Assembly (NCBI RefSeq): GCF_009870125.1
Contig: NC_046681.1
Span: forward strand, 22,643,001 to 22,707,000
DNA: 64,000 nucleotides
Reading direction: 5' to 3'
DNA from: Drosophila pseudoobscura
Taxonomy: Eukaryota; Arthropoda; Insecta; Diptera; Drosophilidae
Positions 1 to 14,260 of the stretch are shown one piece after another. The notes under the pieces were generated by a model, which ran no database searches, was not told the origin of the DNA, and saw only the letters and a program-made list of their open reading frames with translations. A program made the translations under genes and the position numbers. How positions within the stretch are numbered: the first letter of the stretch is position 1; each line of letters starts with the position of its first letter.

Positions 1-1667
1 TTTTCTTAGAAATTGCAGGAAAAATTCCAGAAAAATAAATCTGTCATGCATGGACCATGAAAAATGTGGTATATGCATAAATTTCAATCCAGTACAAAAA
101 TCCATTATTGTAGGCACTTCTCTTCTTATGCTGAATATTTAAACTATATTTTATGTATTTTTTTATATCTAAAATTACTTATAATACCCACTCGCAATTT
201 TTTTTACAAAATATAACATGTTTTATGTCTGTCTCATTGTTCTTCATAGCCTAAAAGTCTAAAATTTATCGAAAAAATATGTTATTATTTTGTACACTTT
301 TACTTTAGAGAAAAACAAATTAAGAGCACTTCAGAATCACTGAAAATAGTCATTTTCTAAAGCTTTTGCTGAAACATAGCCAAGTGTTTACATTGGAAGT
401 TGTTTTCCCTTCAAAAACGCTTTTCTCCTGTTGAGTTCTATGAATCCCAAAGACTCCCCCCTTAGGCAGTGCCCCTACACGCACCTGGTGGCCGCCTTTC
501 TGTCCACAGTGCAGGTGCAGCAACAACACGTTGCGTTGATAACTCATTTCACGTGTCTAGATAGTATTACGAGTGGGTACTACGCCCAGAACTGGTGCTG
601 CTGCTGTGGCACTCCAGTTACTGCACATCGTTCGGGTGACGTTCTGAGATATTGGTTTATTTTCCTTCTTTTTTTTACTGGTACTCGTAAAAGTCAGTCA
701 CAGTAGCTGTGGCTGTCGTTGTCGCTGTCGCTGTTGTTGTTGTTTCTGGTGGTCAAGTCATCAGAAAAGCGTTGTCGCTGTTGTCCAATATTGTATGGTT
801 GATTCCACACAGGTCTCACTAGTTAACTTCGCTCCACTGATGCGCTTTTTTTCAATTTGTCACGTACGCTGGATTTGTTCAATTTTCATCTCATTACGAC
901 GCTGTGTCTCCGCTGACTGACGATGGACGCCCCAATAGAAACAGAGAGAGAGTTACACAGAAAAAGATACTTCAAATGGGGCCTAGGGTTCTGTGGCCTA
1001 AACCGTTCTTGAGCCTGGACAGCGACAGCAACCCACTTAATTAGTATTTATGAAATTCACAAGTCCCCTTTGCCTGGGCATTGCATGTGCTTAGTCAATC
1101 TAATTATGCATTAGTTGGCCATTACTTTTAGACGCCAGAAACAATGTTTCTGGGTTAAGATATATTTATGTGGGACGGGGTATAGGTGTTTGGGTTTATT
1201 CCTTTTAGCGAAGTTGGAAATGAATTAGGGATTACTTTCAGTCGCCTTAGGGCCATGGTTCAGTGATTATTTAGGCCAAGAATGTAAGAGGAAGACTTTT
1301 AGGAGCTCCTTTTGATGGAATTTTCATCCAGAATGTCATATTTTGAAGGGAGTAATGCTTTAAGGAGGTGTACTAGAAATCTAAATCTTAATTTTCGTAT
1401 CTTTCCTGGCAGAAACTTCTACAGAAATTCGTCTGAAACCCATAATAGTGTTGCCCTCTTCAGAGACTATCTTGAAAATCAATTCATGACTAAAATTATG
1501 ACGTTAGTCGCTGCTCCCGAGCTCAGAGCTGGCAAAACGTGAGCGTGGCACATTTATCAAGGGTTACCTCCAGACCCGCAGCCCCCCACCACAATCCCCC
1601 ACCGAAAAAGTACAGTTAGGGCAATAATAACTTTATGTATTTGCCACAGGGCCCAACAACACCATCA

Positions 1668-1707
1668 GGAGTCGAGGAGTCGAGGAATCGAGGAGTCGAG
1701 GACTCGA
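1668..1707. repeat. 8-bp minisatellite, GAGTCGAG units
   Basis: About five imperfect tandem copies of GAGTCGAG (some with GAATCGAG or GACTCGAG) follow each other directly. No coding frame is associated with it. Confidence 0.85.
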
Positions 1708-2700
1708 GTGGCTTCTACTATGATAGAAAATTGTGTCACGACAGGAAGCGAGATAAGAGCGTAATTTTCTTTCAACGTGCACGGGGCCTTCCACCGAAAG
1801 AGCTTTTCTTGGTTGATTTTTTATTCTTTTTTGAGTGTGTGTGTGTGTGTGTGTGGTGGCCAGGACTTTTGGTCCGGATGTAAGCTATCGTGGTTACCGT
1901 TAGTCATTTTCAGTGATTGTTCAACGTTGGACGTTTCCACGTTGTCGTCGTCGCCGTTGGTTGACTTTTAATGATTGTCACGCTCCCGATTTCTCAACCC
2001 CCCTCTCCCCCCTACCCTCGAGTGTCCCTCTCCAACCGCTGACCACAACAGACAGGTGGCAGAGGAGGTCCTTTCGGTGGGGGAAGGTGGAGTGGAACGG
2101 GCACTATGAGCCCAAGACTAATTTGCATTTATATTCATAATCTTAGGCATTGCGTCATGAAATATTGCATGTCCCGAACTTGTGACACTTTAATTGCCCA
2201 TTTGGGGTTGTGTTGGGCCTACACTGAGAGAAAGAGGAGTGTCAGAAGAGAGGAGCAGCGAGTGGATTGGGAGGGGACTGAACAAAGTGGCACAAATATT
2301 CAATGGTACCCCATTTCAACGTTCGATCCATATATAGTCTCTTCACACCAATTCCTCTCAGTGTATCCCTAAGTGTAGCCATTTCTTCGACTGACAGCAC
2401 CCACCTCCTCCCAAAGGGGCCACAGATCAATGCCACGTGCAGTCGAGGGTCTCTCTGCCAGACCCTGCCACACCCCCCTCCCTCCCCCAACACTTCTGCT
2501 CTGATATATTCTCGCAAATCGTTGTCTATATGGTGCACATTATGGGCTTGGGTTTGTCTGTTTCGCTGACTACGTGACTTTTGCGCATTTTTTCGCTTTT
2601 TCTGGCTGCGACTTGAGATCGATTTTCAGGCCAGATCCAACAGATCCATGCGGGTGCATAAAAAAAGATACATACAACAGATACAAGGCGATACAAGGGG

Positions 2701-2726
2701 GAGAGAGAGAGAGAGAGAGAGAGAGG
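2701..2726. repeat. (GA)n microsatellite
   Basis: An uninterrupted GA dinucleotide run of about 13 units. A (TTTG)n run follows at 2769-2788, and imperfect copies of CCCTACTCCCGG lie at about 2902-2958. Confidence 0.9.
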
Positions 2727-4287
2727 GACGGGCAGAGTTGAGAAAACAAAAGTTTAAGATGTTTAAGTGTTTGTTTGTTTGTTTGTTTATTCGTGGGAGA
2801 TGTTGAGGGATGGATAAATGCTGATAAATGCCTAAGAATACGGAAACCAGAAGAACCACAAACCGAAAGATACAATGTGTGTGTGTGCGAAGGCAGAAGG
2901 GCCCTACTCCCGGCCCTGCTCCGTCCCTACTCCCGGCCCTACTCCCGGCCCTGCTCTTCGGCTTTGTCTGTGGGCTATCTTTGAATGGCAGTTTTATCAG
3001 AGGCCAGAAATACTCGTAAATTGAATTGTGACATTAATCCACAATTCCTCATGTGTTGGACACTCTATGATAATGATATTTCATGCATATCTGTGGCAGC
3101 CATTTTACCAGTGAAAACCCCCCCGGGGGCCGCCTCTCCCCGCTTGCTGCCGGGGCCATAGCCAAGCGTAAAGAGATGTAAAGACATGCTCGAGTATGCC
3201 ACTCAATGTGGCAAGCCAGGCGGTGGCTGCGGCTGCGGCTGCGGCAGCGGACAAAATGTGAAACGAGCGTAAACTGCCATTTTACCGTTGTACCATTTTG
3301 CCATTTCAAGCATTAAAAATGCAGAAAAAAAACGACGATGAAAAGGTACATGGAAAATAAAAAATAAAAAATAAAAACTCTCGAATTGTATGTGCAAGAA
3401 ATCACAATTTTATTGTACGCATGTTAATCGGGCGCAGGGGGCGGTGGGGCGGTGGGGCGGTCGGTGGGTGGCGGCTGCTGCCCTAAGTGGCTTTTGGAGC
3501 GGTGATAGAGCTCCTGGTTGGTCCTCCAGTTGCCCGCTTGGTTGCTTCTCTGTCCCTTGTCCTAGGGCCTGCAAATTGGCTTAATTAAAATGTATTAGTT
3601 CTGGTCGGATTAATTCTTAAAAACAATATTTTGTTAACAAGCAAAGGCACAAATTTTGCAACATTTGAAGCAAGTCCCGTGGAAGGGGGTGTAAGTGTAA
3701 GTGCAGGAAGTCCTTGGCGAGTCCTTAGGTGGTAATTAGAGGAAACTTCGGGGAGGGGGGAATCAACTCTCTATAATCAAAAGCACATTATGAGCCCAGG
3801 AATGCCTTCAATCATCATTGGAACTCCTCTCTTCCTGCCTCCTGGGCTCTGCAATCATCTGCACAATCAAAAGCAAGCCACACATCCGTTTCTCTCTCCG
3901 GGAACCCACAATGTAATAATGTTTTCCTTTTACTTCAAAACCATATCCCTTTCCATGGAGAACTCCTAGTGCAAACCGTAGCAAATATGCTGGAAATGAT
4001 TGTGGCAAATGGAAAACCCGAAAACCAAACGACCAGAAAGGACAACCAATTGCCACATGTCTCAGGGCCCCGAGTACTCTTATCAGAGGCGAGAGGACTG
4101 CCAAAGGACTACCAGGGAGGATAGGATTCATTTAAATAACGGAGAAGCCAACTTCCGGGAGCCGGCACAAAGGGAGCACGGGCTCGGGCACGGTCCTGAA
4201 ACAAATTATAACTCAATTTATACGCTTGTTTGCTCAGCCAACTCAAGCTCGAGCTCAAGTCCAAGACGAACTCCGAGAGTCGCAGTT

Positions 4288-4323
4288 GGAGTCGGAGACG
4301 GAGTCGGAGTCGGAGACGGAGTC
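4288..4323. repeat. GGAGTC/GGAGAC hexamer array
   Basis: Six tandem hexamers alternate between GGAGTC and GGAGAC. They create an open frame of Arg/Ser or Glu/Ser repeats, which I do not treat as coding. Confidence 0.8.
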
Positions 4324-4593
4324 AGTGGCAGGACGATGTAACGATAGCGATGAATGTCCTGCTGCCAGACAAAGGTTCAACGGGCAGGACACGAGCAGCG
4401 GGTCCCCCAAAGAAAAGAAAATTCATTTTTGTGCTGCGCAAACATTTCTCCCCCCACCCCCCACCCACACCACACACACACACACACATTAGGACTTCCT
4501 TTCCTTCCGATTTCGTGTCCTGCCTGCGATTGTGCGCATTATACACAGTCTGCCTGGAAGGTGGGTGGGGGCAGGAGTGGGTGTGCGGTGTGC

Positions 4594-4610
4594 GGGGGGG
4601 GGGGGGGGGG
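4594..4610. repeat. poly-G run
   Basis: A run of 17 G directly after a GT-rich stretch and near a CA repeat (about 4470-4490). Homopolymers of this length are prone to sequencing error. Confidence 0.85.
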
Positions 4611-5698
4611 TTGGGGGTGTGTGCTATCCCTTTTGCTAGTGCAAAAAAAATTTATGATTTATGTTGTTTTAAATCCAAGTCCAGACCAGAGGACAATCAT
4701 CCTGGGAAGCGCTCGGCGCTGGCTTCGACAGAAATTTCCCAAGGCATCGTTTGCTTCGAAAGCGATGAGCGCGTGAGTATCGTGAGCAGTGTGACTGCTG
4801 GAAAAGTCCCAGACATCAAGACCTGGGTAAGAGGGATGGAATGATAGATAGAATATTTATTGATACTCGTAGAAAAACAGAAGCAGGAAGCAAATGTCAT
4901 AGCCCCTCAATCGTTATACTCCCTATGAAAAATCTTGGAAATATCCCATAAAAATCAATCATTTCGGGGTATTCATTCCCACCCGTGAGTCACGCCCGCA
5001 TCTCTGTCCTGCCATATCTCTCCTCTTCGTCGTCCTTGTCCTGTGGCGTGTGCATGTGTGTGGTTTCCACAGATTACGCACACAATTGAATGAACATATG
5101 TGTGTGTATATGTGGCAACGCCCACCACATGCAACCGCCCCTAACGAGTCCCGAAACAGGACCAAACTGAACAGAACTGAAACGGAGCAGAACCAGAACC
5201 AGAGAGCGCTCTGACTTGAGTTGAGTTGAGTTTCTCATCCAAATGCGAAACCATTTAATTTGTTTCGGAGGTAATGTGGCATATGCCACCAATTCCAAGG
5301 AGCCACCGCCACCGCCGTCGCCACATAGCCTGGGAGTAACCTCAGATTGAGTGCTAAACATGCCTGGCCGATTACCATGCAACAGCAACCAACACCCAAC
5401 ACCACTCTTGCCCCAAATTGCTGCTGCTGAAGCTCACGCTCATGCTCAAGATTGACCCGAAGCCTTTGGCCATGCATCAAGAATTTATTACCAAGCCAAG
5501 CCGGGCCGAGCCAAGGCATTTGCATATTTATGAATAATGAAGGATAACCAGTGTGGCGGCCCCAAAAGCATGTCCAGAAATTAAGTCTAACCAGGGACCA
5601 GGTTGGGGTTGAGCTTTTGACTTTTCCATTTCTATAACCTTTGCATGCCATCTGAGATCTCGAAGAGTGTGCCGAAACTGATACTCCAAGAGCACATA

Positions 5699-5699
5699 C

Positions 5700-5731
<32 letters not shown>

Positions 5732-5797
5732 CTGCCATAAAGATATATAGTAACTATTTCGTATATATAGTATTATGTGTGTGTGTGTGTGTGTGTG
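5699..5797. repeat. (CA)n and (TG)n microsatellites, facing each other
   Basis: A CA run at 5699-5732 is followed 44 bases on by a TG run at 5776-5797. Together they could fold as an imperfect hairpin. Another TG run lies at about 5941-5962. Confidence 0.85.
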
Positions 5798-6820
5798 AGT
5801 GTGCACACTCCAAGACATTGGTCACGAAAAGCGGAAATGCTGATAAGAAACTTCAATGTTTTTTTTATTTCGTTGTCGTGTTTAATGTCTTTTTGTCGTG
5901 CTTAGTGTCTTTAGTGGTGCTCTACTCTATCGTCGGACTCTGTGTGTGTGTGTGTGTGTGTGCGTAGCTGACCATATAATCTATATAGCATAATACTTAG
6001 TAGCGATTTAGCTGGCGGTGGTGGTGGGTGAGTGCTCCATGTGCCCTCGTGGCAGTCATAAGTCAAGTGGTTGGCCCTGGGAAAATGGTTATTTCATGTA
6101 AATCATTCTTTCGCAGGACTTGGGGGGGACCAGCCGAAAGGGAAATTCCCGTAAATTAGTGCTAATATCTTGAAATTATTATATCTATGATTTCAGAAAT
6201 CAAAATGTTTGTCCATTAGGCATTAGTCTGCTGATGATAATTGGAATGATGATGGAAGTGATGATCTGCTAATTCAAGGAAACAATTTGGAATGTTTTTC
6301 AACTAATCGCAGGCATAGACAGAAATGGGAGAGACCGAGTTCGAGTCCGTGAAGGAAGTTACTATTCGCAATATTCTACTCTACAGTATACTGCACTATG
6401 AGGGGCGCTCATCGGGACGGACAAACGGACAGACAGACATGGCTATATCGACTCGGCTTTTAATGCCTATCAAGAATATATATAATTTATAGAGTCGGAA
6501 AAGCTTGCACGCACAAAGCGCACAAATCCAATACATATACTCGGCTTCGAAAATCATTGGTAAGAAAATAAAGGTATAAATGGTAAAGAACAACATAAAT
6601 TCTTTCGTCTCTTTTCTCACTTACCCATAATCTTGCTCCGATTCTTACGATTCTGGTGAAGAGAGTGGCGAGGCTACGACAAAAACCACGCCGAAACCGC
6701 ACAAAATCATTTCCAATAAGAGCACAAAATTTAGGCATTTTATTAAAATGAGGTGAGGCACAAGAGGGCGAAAGTTCGTGTAAACACACCAGACAAGAGA
6801 GAGTCAGATCAGCAGGACTG

Positions 6821-8327
6821 GGAATTCCTCACCCTTTTATGAACTTCACTTGGAACGAGAGCACTCTCTTCTTTTCGATTCTCTTCTTCACTGCATCCCA
6901 CTGCTACTCCCGAGTAATGGGAGTGGGAAAGGGACAAAACTTGACGAATTTCAAGCAGACACACACACACACACGCACATATGTAGCTGGAACTCACGTG
7001 ATGAAACGAAAAAAAAGAAGCACCACAACGGAACAACGCATTTTAGATTTTGGCACATGAAAAAAAAGAAATTATGCAAATATATCAAACTTTGCACATA
7101 AATATTAGCCACTGCCGCACTTTTCCTTCGTCGAGCTGTTTTTTTTTCCGCCATTTAGCCTCTTTCTGCGCCTCCGCCCTTGGTTCAACACATTTTCTTG
7201 GAATAAAACACTTTCTTGTGTGCATTTATATCTAATAACTATACTAAACTTCACAACACACCTGCGCGACATTTTACCCGTTGGATTTTTCACCATTTTC
7301 CGGATTTTCCCAGATTGAAACGCGGAGCTGACTTGCGAACGCGCGCTTTGACCGGTGAAAAAATTTAAGTGAGAGCGGCACCAATGCGTTTATTCTATGC
7401 TCTCCTTCTCCTTCGCCTCTTCCTAATTGCTCTCTCTCCCACTCACTCTGTTGAGCTTCTTTGCTAAACGCTTATGTCTGTTCCTTGTCTTCTCATTCGG
7501 CTTGTAAAAAGAGAGATCAATTAATTTAATTAAATTAAGTAACTTCACCATGCGCTGCACATACACCGCGCACTGTAATTCGCCCACCAGTCACTCCATC
7601 TCACTCCTACTCCCACTCACTTTTGATCTCTCTTGAAGAAGAAGCAGAGTAAAAAGACAAGGAGCAAGATGAAATTCCACGAATAGAGCGTGGGAGGGAG
7701 AGCGAATAGGAAGAGGAGCAGGAGATCAAAGAGTGAACGCATTTGCACCGTTCTCACTCAAATCTTTTCACCGGTCAAAGCGTGCGTCGCCAGTCAGCTC
7801 CTCGTTTTATTCCCTGAAAATACGAAAAATGGTAAAAAATTCAACGGGTCGAATGTTGCGCCGGTGTCTAGTGAAGTTTAGTATAGTTATTAGATATAAA
7901 TGTATATAAAAATGCGTTTTAAGGCAAACAAATGGTTTTAATCAAGGTCGGTGGCGCAGAAAGAGGCCAAATGACGACAAAAAAGCAGCCCGACGAAGGA
8001 AAAGTGCGGCAGGGGCTAATATTTATGTGCAATGTTTAATATATACATACATATGTAGATAAACATATTATTTTTGCATAATTTCTTTTTTTCATGTGCC
8101 AAAATCTAAAATGTGCTATTGTTGCGTTGTGTGGCATTTTTTCGTTTGATCACGTGTGTTCCAGCTACATATGTGCGTGTGTGTGTGTGTGCTTGAAAAT
8201 TCGTCAATTTTTGTCTCTTTCCCGCTCCCATTACTCGGGAGTAGTAGTGGGGTGCAGTGAAGAAGAGAATTAAAAAGGAATGAGTGCTCTCGTTCCAAGT
8301 GAAATTCATAAAAGGGTGAGGCATTCC
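6821..8327. mobile_element. foldback-like element with ~700-bp inverted arms
   Basis: The left arm (6821 to about 7510) is repeated in reverse at about 7640-8327. Landmarks include the outer end GGAAT(T/G)CCTCACCC, the string CTTTGACCGGTGAAAA (7346 and, reversed, about 7766), a GCTAATATTTATGTGC stretch, and a CA repeat beside CATATGTAGCTGGAA. The arms differ by many point changes and small indels, so the element is not very recent. About 110-130 bp of unrelated sequence separates them. No transposase is visible. Each arm holds a matching short frame that begins with ATG near 7296 (minus) and 7829 (plus) and soon closes. I see no clear target-site duplication. Most likely it is a non-autonomous long-TIR DNA transposon of unknown family; an old inverted duplication is the alternative. 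Confidence 0.65.
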
Positions 8328-11300
8328 TAGTACTACTAAAATATAAAATAAAATAAATCTATCACGAAATATTATAGTAAATATATATAAATATAAATAT
8401 ACATAAGTATATCTTGTAGCCCTAGGATAAAAAACCAAATAAATAAATCCAGAAAAATCTTCCAATAGTCCCATACTCATCGCATACTCATCCGCATACT
8501 CATCGAATATTTACAAAATACTTATAATTATAATTATAATAGAGACCACACCCAAGCGAGTGTCAAGTGCAGGGGCTCCGAAAAACTGTCCTCCACAGCC
8601 ACTTAAGGCACATGAATCAAAACTTTAGGGACTTTCGTTTTATGAGAACAAGAAACAAATTTCAATTGCCATCGTAAAAGTCACATAAACTGAAGCGCGA
8701 TTCATAATTCTTGCGTAATAGTTTTCTTATTTCGTTTTTGGGGTCCCGGTGCCAGGGGCCCGGGGTCCGGGTCCATAAACACAAGAGACTCTGCCGCCGC
8801 CATCGACACCGAAGTGGAAGTTCGTGTTCGGGCTCCGCTCTCAGACAATGCCACTTATCGAATTTCACACTCGATTTGTTCTATTCCCGAAGAAGTTCTG
8901 TGTGTGGGATGGGGGGGGAGAAATTTCTTCGATTTCGAAGCGAGAAAATCGATGAACTCTCTGACAGCCGAATAGTTGGAAAAATGTTAATTTATGCGCT
9001 CATAACAATTAGGTTGAGAGAGAAGTCTTTCTACAATTTCCTTTCCCAGGACCGGAGACCGGAGACCTGGAACCCTAAGCACGCGTCTTGAAAACACACA
9101 TACTTAGCACCTGCGGGGGCACGTCCACCGATGGAACATCCTAATTGGATTTAAAGCCTAGGCCTAGTCTGGGAATCCTTTTGTGTACCTGCCAGCACAT
9201 TTAACCGCGGGCATATTTAATTTAATTTCTACGTATTTAACCCAAAACCAAACCAAACTGAACCGCAACCTCAACCAAACTGAACGGAACGGAACTGAAG
9301 GGCAGAGAACAATGCGAGGGATTGCAGCAGGTTGCACAAGGCACAAGGCCCGGCCCGGGAACGCGTTTCGCTTTAAAAATTTATGCAATTATGAGCCGCA
9401 AATATTATTACATCAACATACAAATACGAATCCATCGGTGAGGGGGGTGGGCTGGGTGAAGGGCCCACAACAGCCCAGCAAATGAGCAACATTTCGAGAG
9501 TTCGAGGCTTCTCTCCCATCGTTCATCAGGTTGTGTGCGTGGCAACATATTGATAGACAATAATTTGTCTTAATGAAATTTTGCTTTTATTTATGAGATT
9601 GCCGGAACGTGTAGGAAATCTGGTCGAGTGTCTGGCCCCCCGGCTGGGGTAACGACGTTGCTAAGAAAACACTTGCGGATCTGCGGGGAAAACAATCTGC
9701 TGCCCGAGGACATTTTCAGGACAGGACCAACCTTGCCAGCCTTGCCCTTCGGGGCAATTAGTGTTATCGCAGGAGGGTTGCGATTCGGATTCGGTTTGTT
9801 CCCATCCAGCATCCAAAGTGGTGTTGTTATGGTTGCTGTTCAGGTTGCTGTCTTTCATGTCCTGTGCATAATTTATTGTTCTTGGGATTCTCTGTCTGGT
9901 TTCAGAAGCCCCCGCATTCCATTTGTCCGCAAAGTTTCTTGCTCTTTGAGTGCCAGGGCACGGAAAAAGTAAGGAAATCTGTTATGTAATTGCTTTTGAG
10001 TTTTCCCACCTTTCCGCCGAGTGGTGGCCCTGGCTCTGGCTGTTACTTTTGTCGCCATTTGGCAACCACAAAGTCGAGGGTCCGTTCCCAACTCTCCACT
10101 GTTAATGGGGCTTCCCCGCTGCGTGTGAGAGGATTCCTACATGGCAGGACGTCTAGGAAGTGGCGCTGAAAAGATTTTCCAATATCAATTGAAATTAAAT
10201 TGAATTTTAAATTGGCCAGCGACAGCGGCCAGGAGACATTGGGGGAGTGGGGGAAACACTTGGCTTCTGGTGGGCGTGGCACTGGCTAGCCGCACTTGTT
10301 TGTGACAGCCCAAGGGACAGGGCCATAAAGAGAAGGAAAAATCATTGGGGCCAAAGCCAAGAAGAAGTTCGAAATGTGTCTTAAAAGTTTACCCAGCAAA
10401 TATATACCTGAAAAATAAAGAAAAAGGCTCGTTTGACTTTTAGTAGCTGCTTGGAACGTGCCATAGATCCTCCTTTTCCCTACCTATATCTCCCTAGTGG
10501 GCCGCCGTAATCAGAGTTTTTCTCAGACTTTTCCCTTGGGACCCTCAAGAAGTGAATTCCAGCGATATGCAGCAGTACAGTAGCACTCCCGACTCCCCTC
10601 CATCTCCGCTTGCCCACACCAGAGCGGGGTCAACCCCCGGAGGGGTCCTACTCTCGCCATAGACTTGACAGCAGTACGCCTCTAGCCAGCCTCCTGGCAG
10701 GAGGACCGACATGGCGGAACAAAAGTAAAAGTAGGCATCACAATACAAGCCGTGAGGACTCGGCGACTCAGTGCATCCCATGAGCGAGTACATGGCATAT
10801 CCTATATCCCATTCTGTGGCCCATCCCGATGCTTTGTTGATGGCCCGCCATTGTCGACATAAATGCACAATTTGCGGCTGAAAAGCACGCAAGGAGAGGG
10901 AGGTGGGCACTACATGCCACACGCACTCAACCAGATGCATATGTACACACATATGTATACATGGGTACATACATATATTCAATGTACTTCCGGTGGCAGG
11001 GGCAGGGGCAGGACCTCTCTCTGATGGGTCGCCTGGTTCGGGTTTTTGAAGTTGCTTTCAAGGCCCTTTGACAGTGGCCACGGCAACGGATAATACACAC
11101 TTAATTGCTCAAAATGATGCGATTGTGGAGCGATGCATATGCCACAAGGGCACACACACACACACACACACCACCCGATTCGGCGAATGGCAAGCTTCGT
11201 CACAGCTTTTTTTGGCGCGCTGAATGGGCAGAAGGGCTGGGGGAGTGGGCCAGGAGCTACCTACCCTGGTTATGTATTTAAGCCACAACAAAAGACACTC

Positions 11301-12512
11301 GAAAGCATATCATTGGCGTTTTGTGACGAGCTCCGTGCACATGAACCGTAATTGCATTTAAAGGTTTTGCACTCCTCTCCGCTCCTCTCCGCTCCCATTC
11401 CCGACCCCCCCCACCCCACTCTCTCGACATGTGGTTTCGTGTGTATGAAAACATGCAAAATGTGGTTCACAAACGACAGCAGCCATCGATGGGAGAGAGA
11501 TGGAGTTGGAGATGGAGTTTGGGTGCAGCCATAGAGGCTCGATGAATCACCTAAGGGAGATCGGAGTATTTGGAAATTATGGGAGGAAGGATAGCCAATG
11601 CTAAATCTTAGATCTTAGATCTATCCTTTAGTGGAATGCCCGTGAACATTGATTTTCCTAAAAGGTATGCAAATAACTACCAAATAAAATATATAAAAAA
11701 TGTATACTCTACAGAAACTTCGTATAGGCTTTATAGAGAAACAAACGGGAACCAAAAAGAGCGGGAAACTTGAGGCAATATATATTTAATCTTCCGATTT
11801 GTATAACCTTTGCCATAAGCGCCAGAATGGGTTTGGAGCCGTCAGACCTTCTTCCTTCCTTAAAATATCAGATAATCTGTAGAGCAACTACTACTTAGCT
11901 GCCCTTGCTCCCCTTGCTGCACCCTTCCCCATACCCCCACTTCAGCCCTGGCTCCCTCTCCCTCGCCATTCTCTTCTGTCTCGACCCACAAAAAAGCAAC
12001 CGCAGTTCTGCGTTTTACTCAAGTGCCTTCCACACACCACACTCCATGTACTCCATATTCCACACTCCTCGGCTGGCACTCCACTTGAGCTGGCACTCCA
12101 CTCCCCCCCCCCGCCAGCCGCCATCCGCCATCTCCCCCGGGGGCATCAATTGCGACTCGCCTCGCCATTGTTTCAATTTCCATGTCGATTTGGTTGTTTT
12201 CATTTTGATGACCTCGCCGCCGCAGCAGCAGCCGTAGCATTCTGGAAATCTATAAATACTGGCAATCATTACGGGGGTTTCAAATTTTTATTGCATATTT
12301 TATAAGAATCTGAATCGGAATCCGAATCCGATGGTGGAACAGAGGCAGCAGCCTCAGAGCCCGGGACCCCGGGACCCCGTAGCGTCCCGTTTCGTACCGC
12401 TTCTGCCAATCCAATTGTCATTCATGACAGCTGTCGATCGGAGGTCGGCCAGAAATGGCGGCTGAAAAACAACAATACTGAGGAGGAGGAGGGGGGAGGG
12501 AGGAGGAAGGGA

Positions 12513-12538
12513 GTGAGTGAGAGAGAGAGAGAGAGAGG
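12513..12538. repeat. (GA)n microsatellite
   Basis: A GAGT/GA run inside a purine-rich tract (12480-12540). A pyrimidine-rich CTCTC tract follows at 12590-12630, so the pair can form an imperfect hairpin. Confidence 0.75.
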
Positions 12539-14230
12539 GGAGTTGGTTGCTTTTGATTCACAATTTTACAAATCTCCCTCTCCGCCAGATCTCTCTCTCT
12601 CCCTCCCTCTCTTTCTCCCTCCCAGATTGAATGGAACTTTTCTCTGTTCTCTGTTCTGTGTTTTTTGTGTAATTGCCACCTTTTGTTTGGTCAAATGTTT
12701 GGCATATTTTGTAAATTATATTCCCCCGTGATAGATTTGGATTTGATGGCGGCATTTGCATATATTAATGGAAGGTTATCCGATCTAAGAAGCATGAAAT
12801 ATGATGTATGCAAATCTCTAATAATAATGCTGTATATGGGAAAACGAGGACTCTGAGTAGAAGAGCACTTGATTGGCATGATATGGGTTCGGGGATCTGC
12901 ATATCTGCCCACAACTATCCACTAAGGCTGATCGAATATCATATCTAAATATTAATATAAGAATATTTATTCAATCCACCAGCAACAGCATCGACAGCAG
13001 ATTCAGGCCTCCATTTTTACACTGTTTAACTGTCCATAGTTGAACTCTAAACATTAAACATTAAACATTTCCCAGTGCAGATCCATCGGTGCGACAAAAC
13101 TTGGCTCAGATTACCCAGAAATAGACATAAAATCAGGTATGATAAAGATACATACGATTTACAAGACCTGATTAACTTGACAAACCACTCAAATCTTTAC
13201 TTCACTTAAATAAAAGAGTCCTCAAACAGACTCTAAATATATTATGGATTTACTAAGGGCTTAGTGGATTGTAGGAAAGGGAGGGGAAGGGAGCCATCAG
13301 ACAGTTGCTTGAAAACCTCTTCCTTTACCATAATTAATTCTTGTTATTTTCTGATAATATATTAAGTTAGTCTAGCCAGATAGGGATTTTGATTCCGTTG
13401 GCGAATAAGAATAAATAAATAAATAAATAAAATCTTTTTCGAAGCACCTCAATTACTGGCAATCTTATTTACGCCTCCTTGAAGTGGGAATCCGCTTTTT
13501 GATCCTCCTCCAAACGGACCGATTCCACTACCAACCTAAAGAACATTATGCAAGATCCATAAAGCTTTTTGTCGAGTACTTAAGGGGATAGAAAGTTAAC
13601 ATGATTTAGGAATATATTTATATTCTTTATAAGATGATTAACCCGTAACTAAAATATTCTATAGGAAAACCAAAAGGAATACTCAACTCCCAGCGATTTT
13701 TGTATATAACAGAAGTAAGATATTACTATAAAAATCAAGCAGATTGCTTCAGTGCTGATGGATGTTTCATTCGATGATCATTGATCCTTCATTTATTCAA
13801 TTTGGATAGAATATTTTGCCTATTATTGAATACCATTCACTTTGTATCTACCCACATATCGTCTCTGCATTCAATATGATCAAATATCATGCATTGAACG
13901 CCCTTCCAGTGCCTGCCCTTACCCAGGGCAATCAATTTTCAGCGTCACACCTTGCCGCAGAGCCCAGGAGCTCAGATCTGTGTCTGCCATGTGGCAATGA
14001 CATTGTCATGTGCCAAACAGGAACCCAAAAACACCAAAACACCTTTTGGCAAATGTCAACGCCCGTACATTATCATCGTCCTCCTCCTCCTCCTCCTCGT
14101 CGTCGACGTCGCCTTAAACAGGGTTCGAGTACATTCAAATATAATTCGAATGCTGTTTGCTGGCGGAGACATCCGCGACGTGAAATTTGCCAACAATTGT
14201 TTTGCAAGCGGGCGCAACTCCTGTGAGTCC

Positions 14231-14260
14231 CTGCCCCTGCCCCTGCCCCTGCCCCTGCCC
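14231..14260. repeat. (CTGCCC)5 array
   Basis: Five tandem CTGCCC hexamers. A GGAGT pentamer array lies at about 14367-14390, and a 40-base (TG)n run at 14445-14485. Confidence 0.85.

Larger units (their letters stand above)
1..6820. other. non-coding region, no supported gene
   Basis: No open reading frame here looks like a protein gene; those present are made of simple repeats or shift frame at once. The stretch holds many microsatellites and poly-G/poly-C runs, which is normal for fly intergenic DNA or a large intron. I see no tRNA, rRNA or transposon that I can name. It could carry enhancers for a neighbouring gene, but that is inference only. Confidence 0.6.

Noticed and set aside
4230-4844. 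204-codon open frame on the plus strand
   Set aside because: It is made of the hexamer array, a CA repeat and a poly-G run and shows no protein-like composition or conserved motif.
6336-6360. GAGTTCGAGTCCGTG resembles a tRNA B box
   Set aside because: No matching A box or acceptor stem could be found at tRNA distance on either side.
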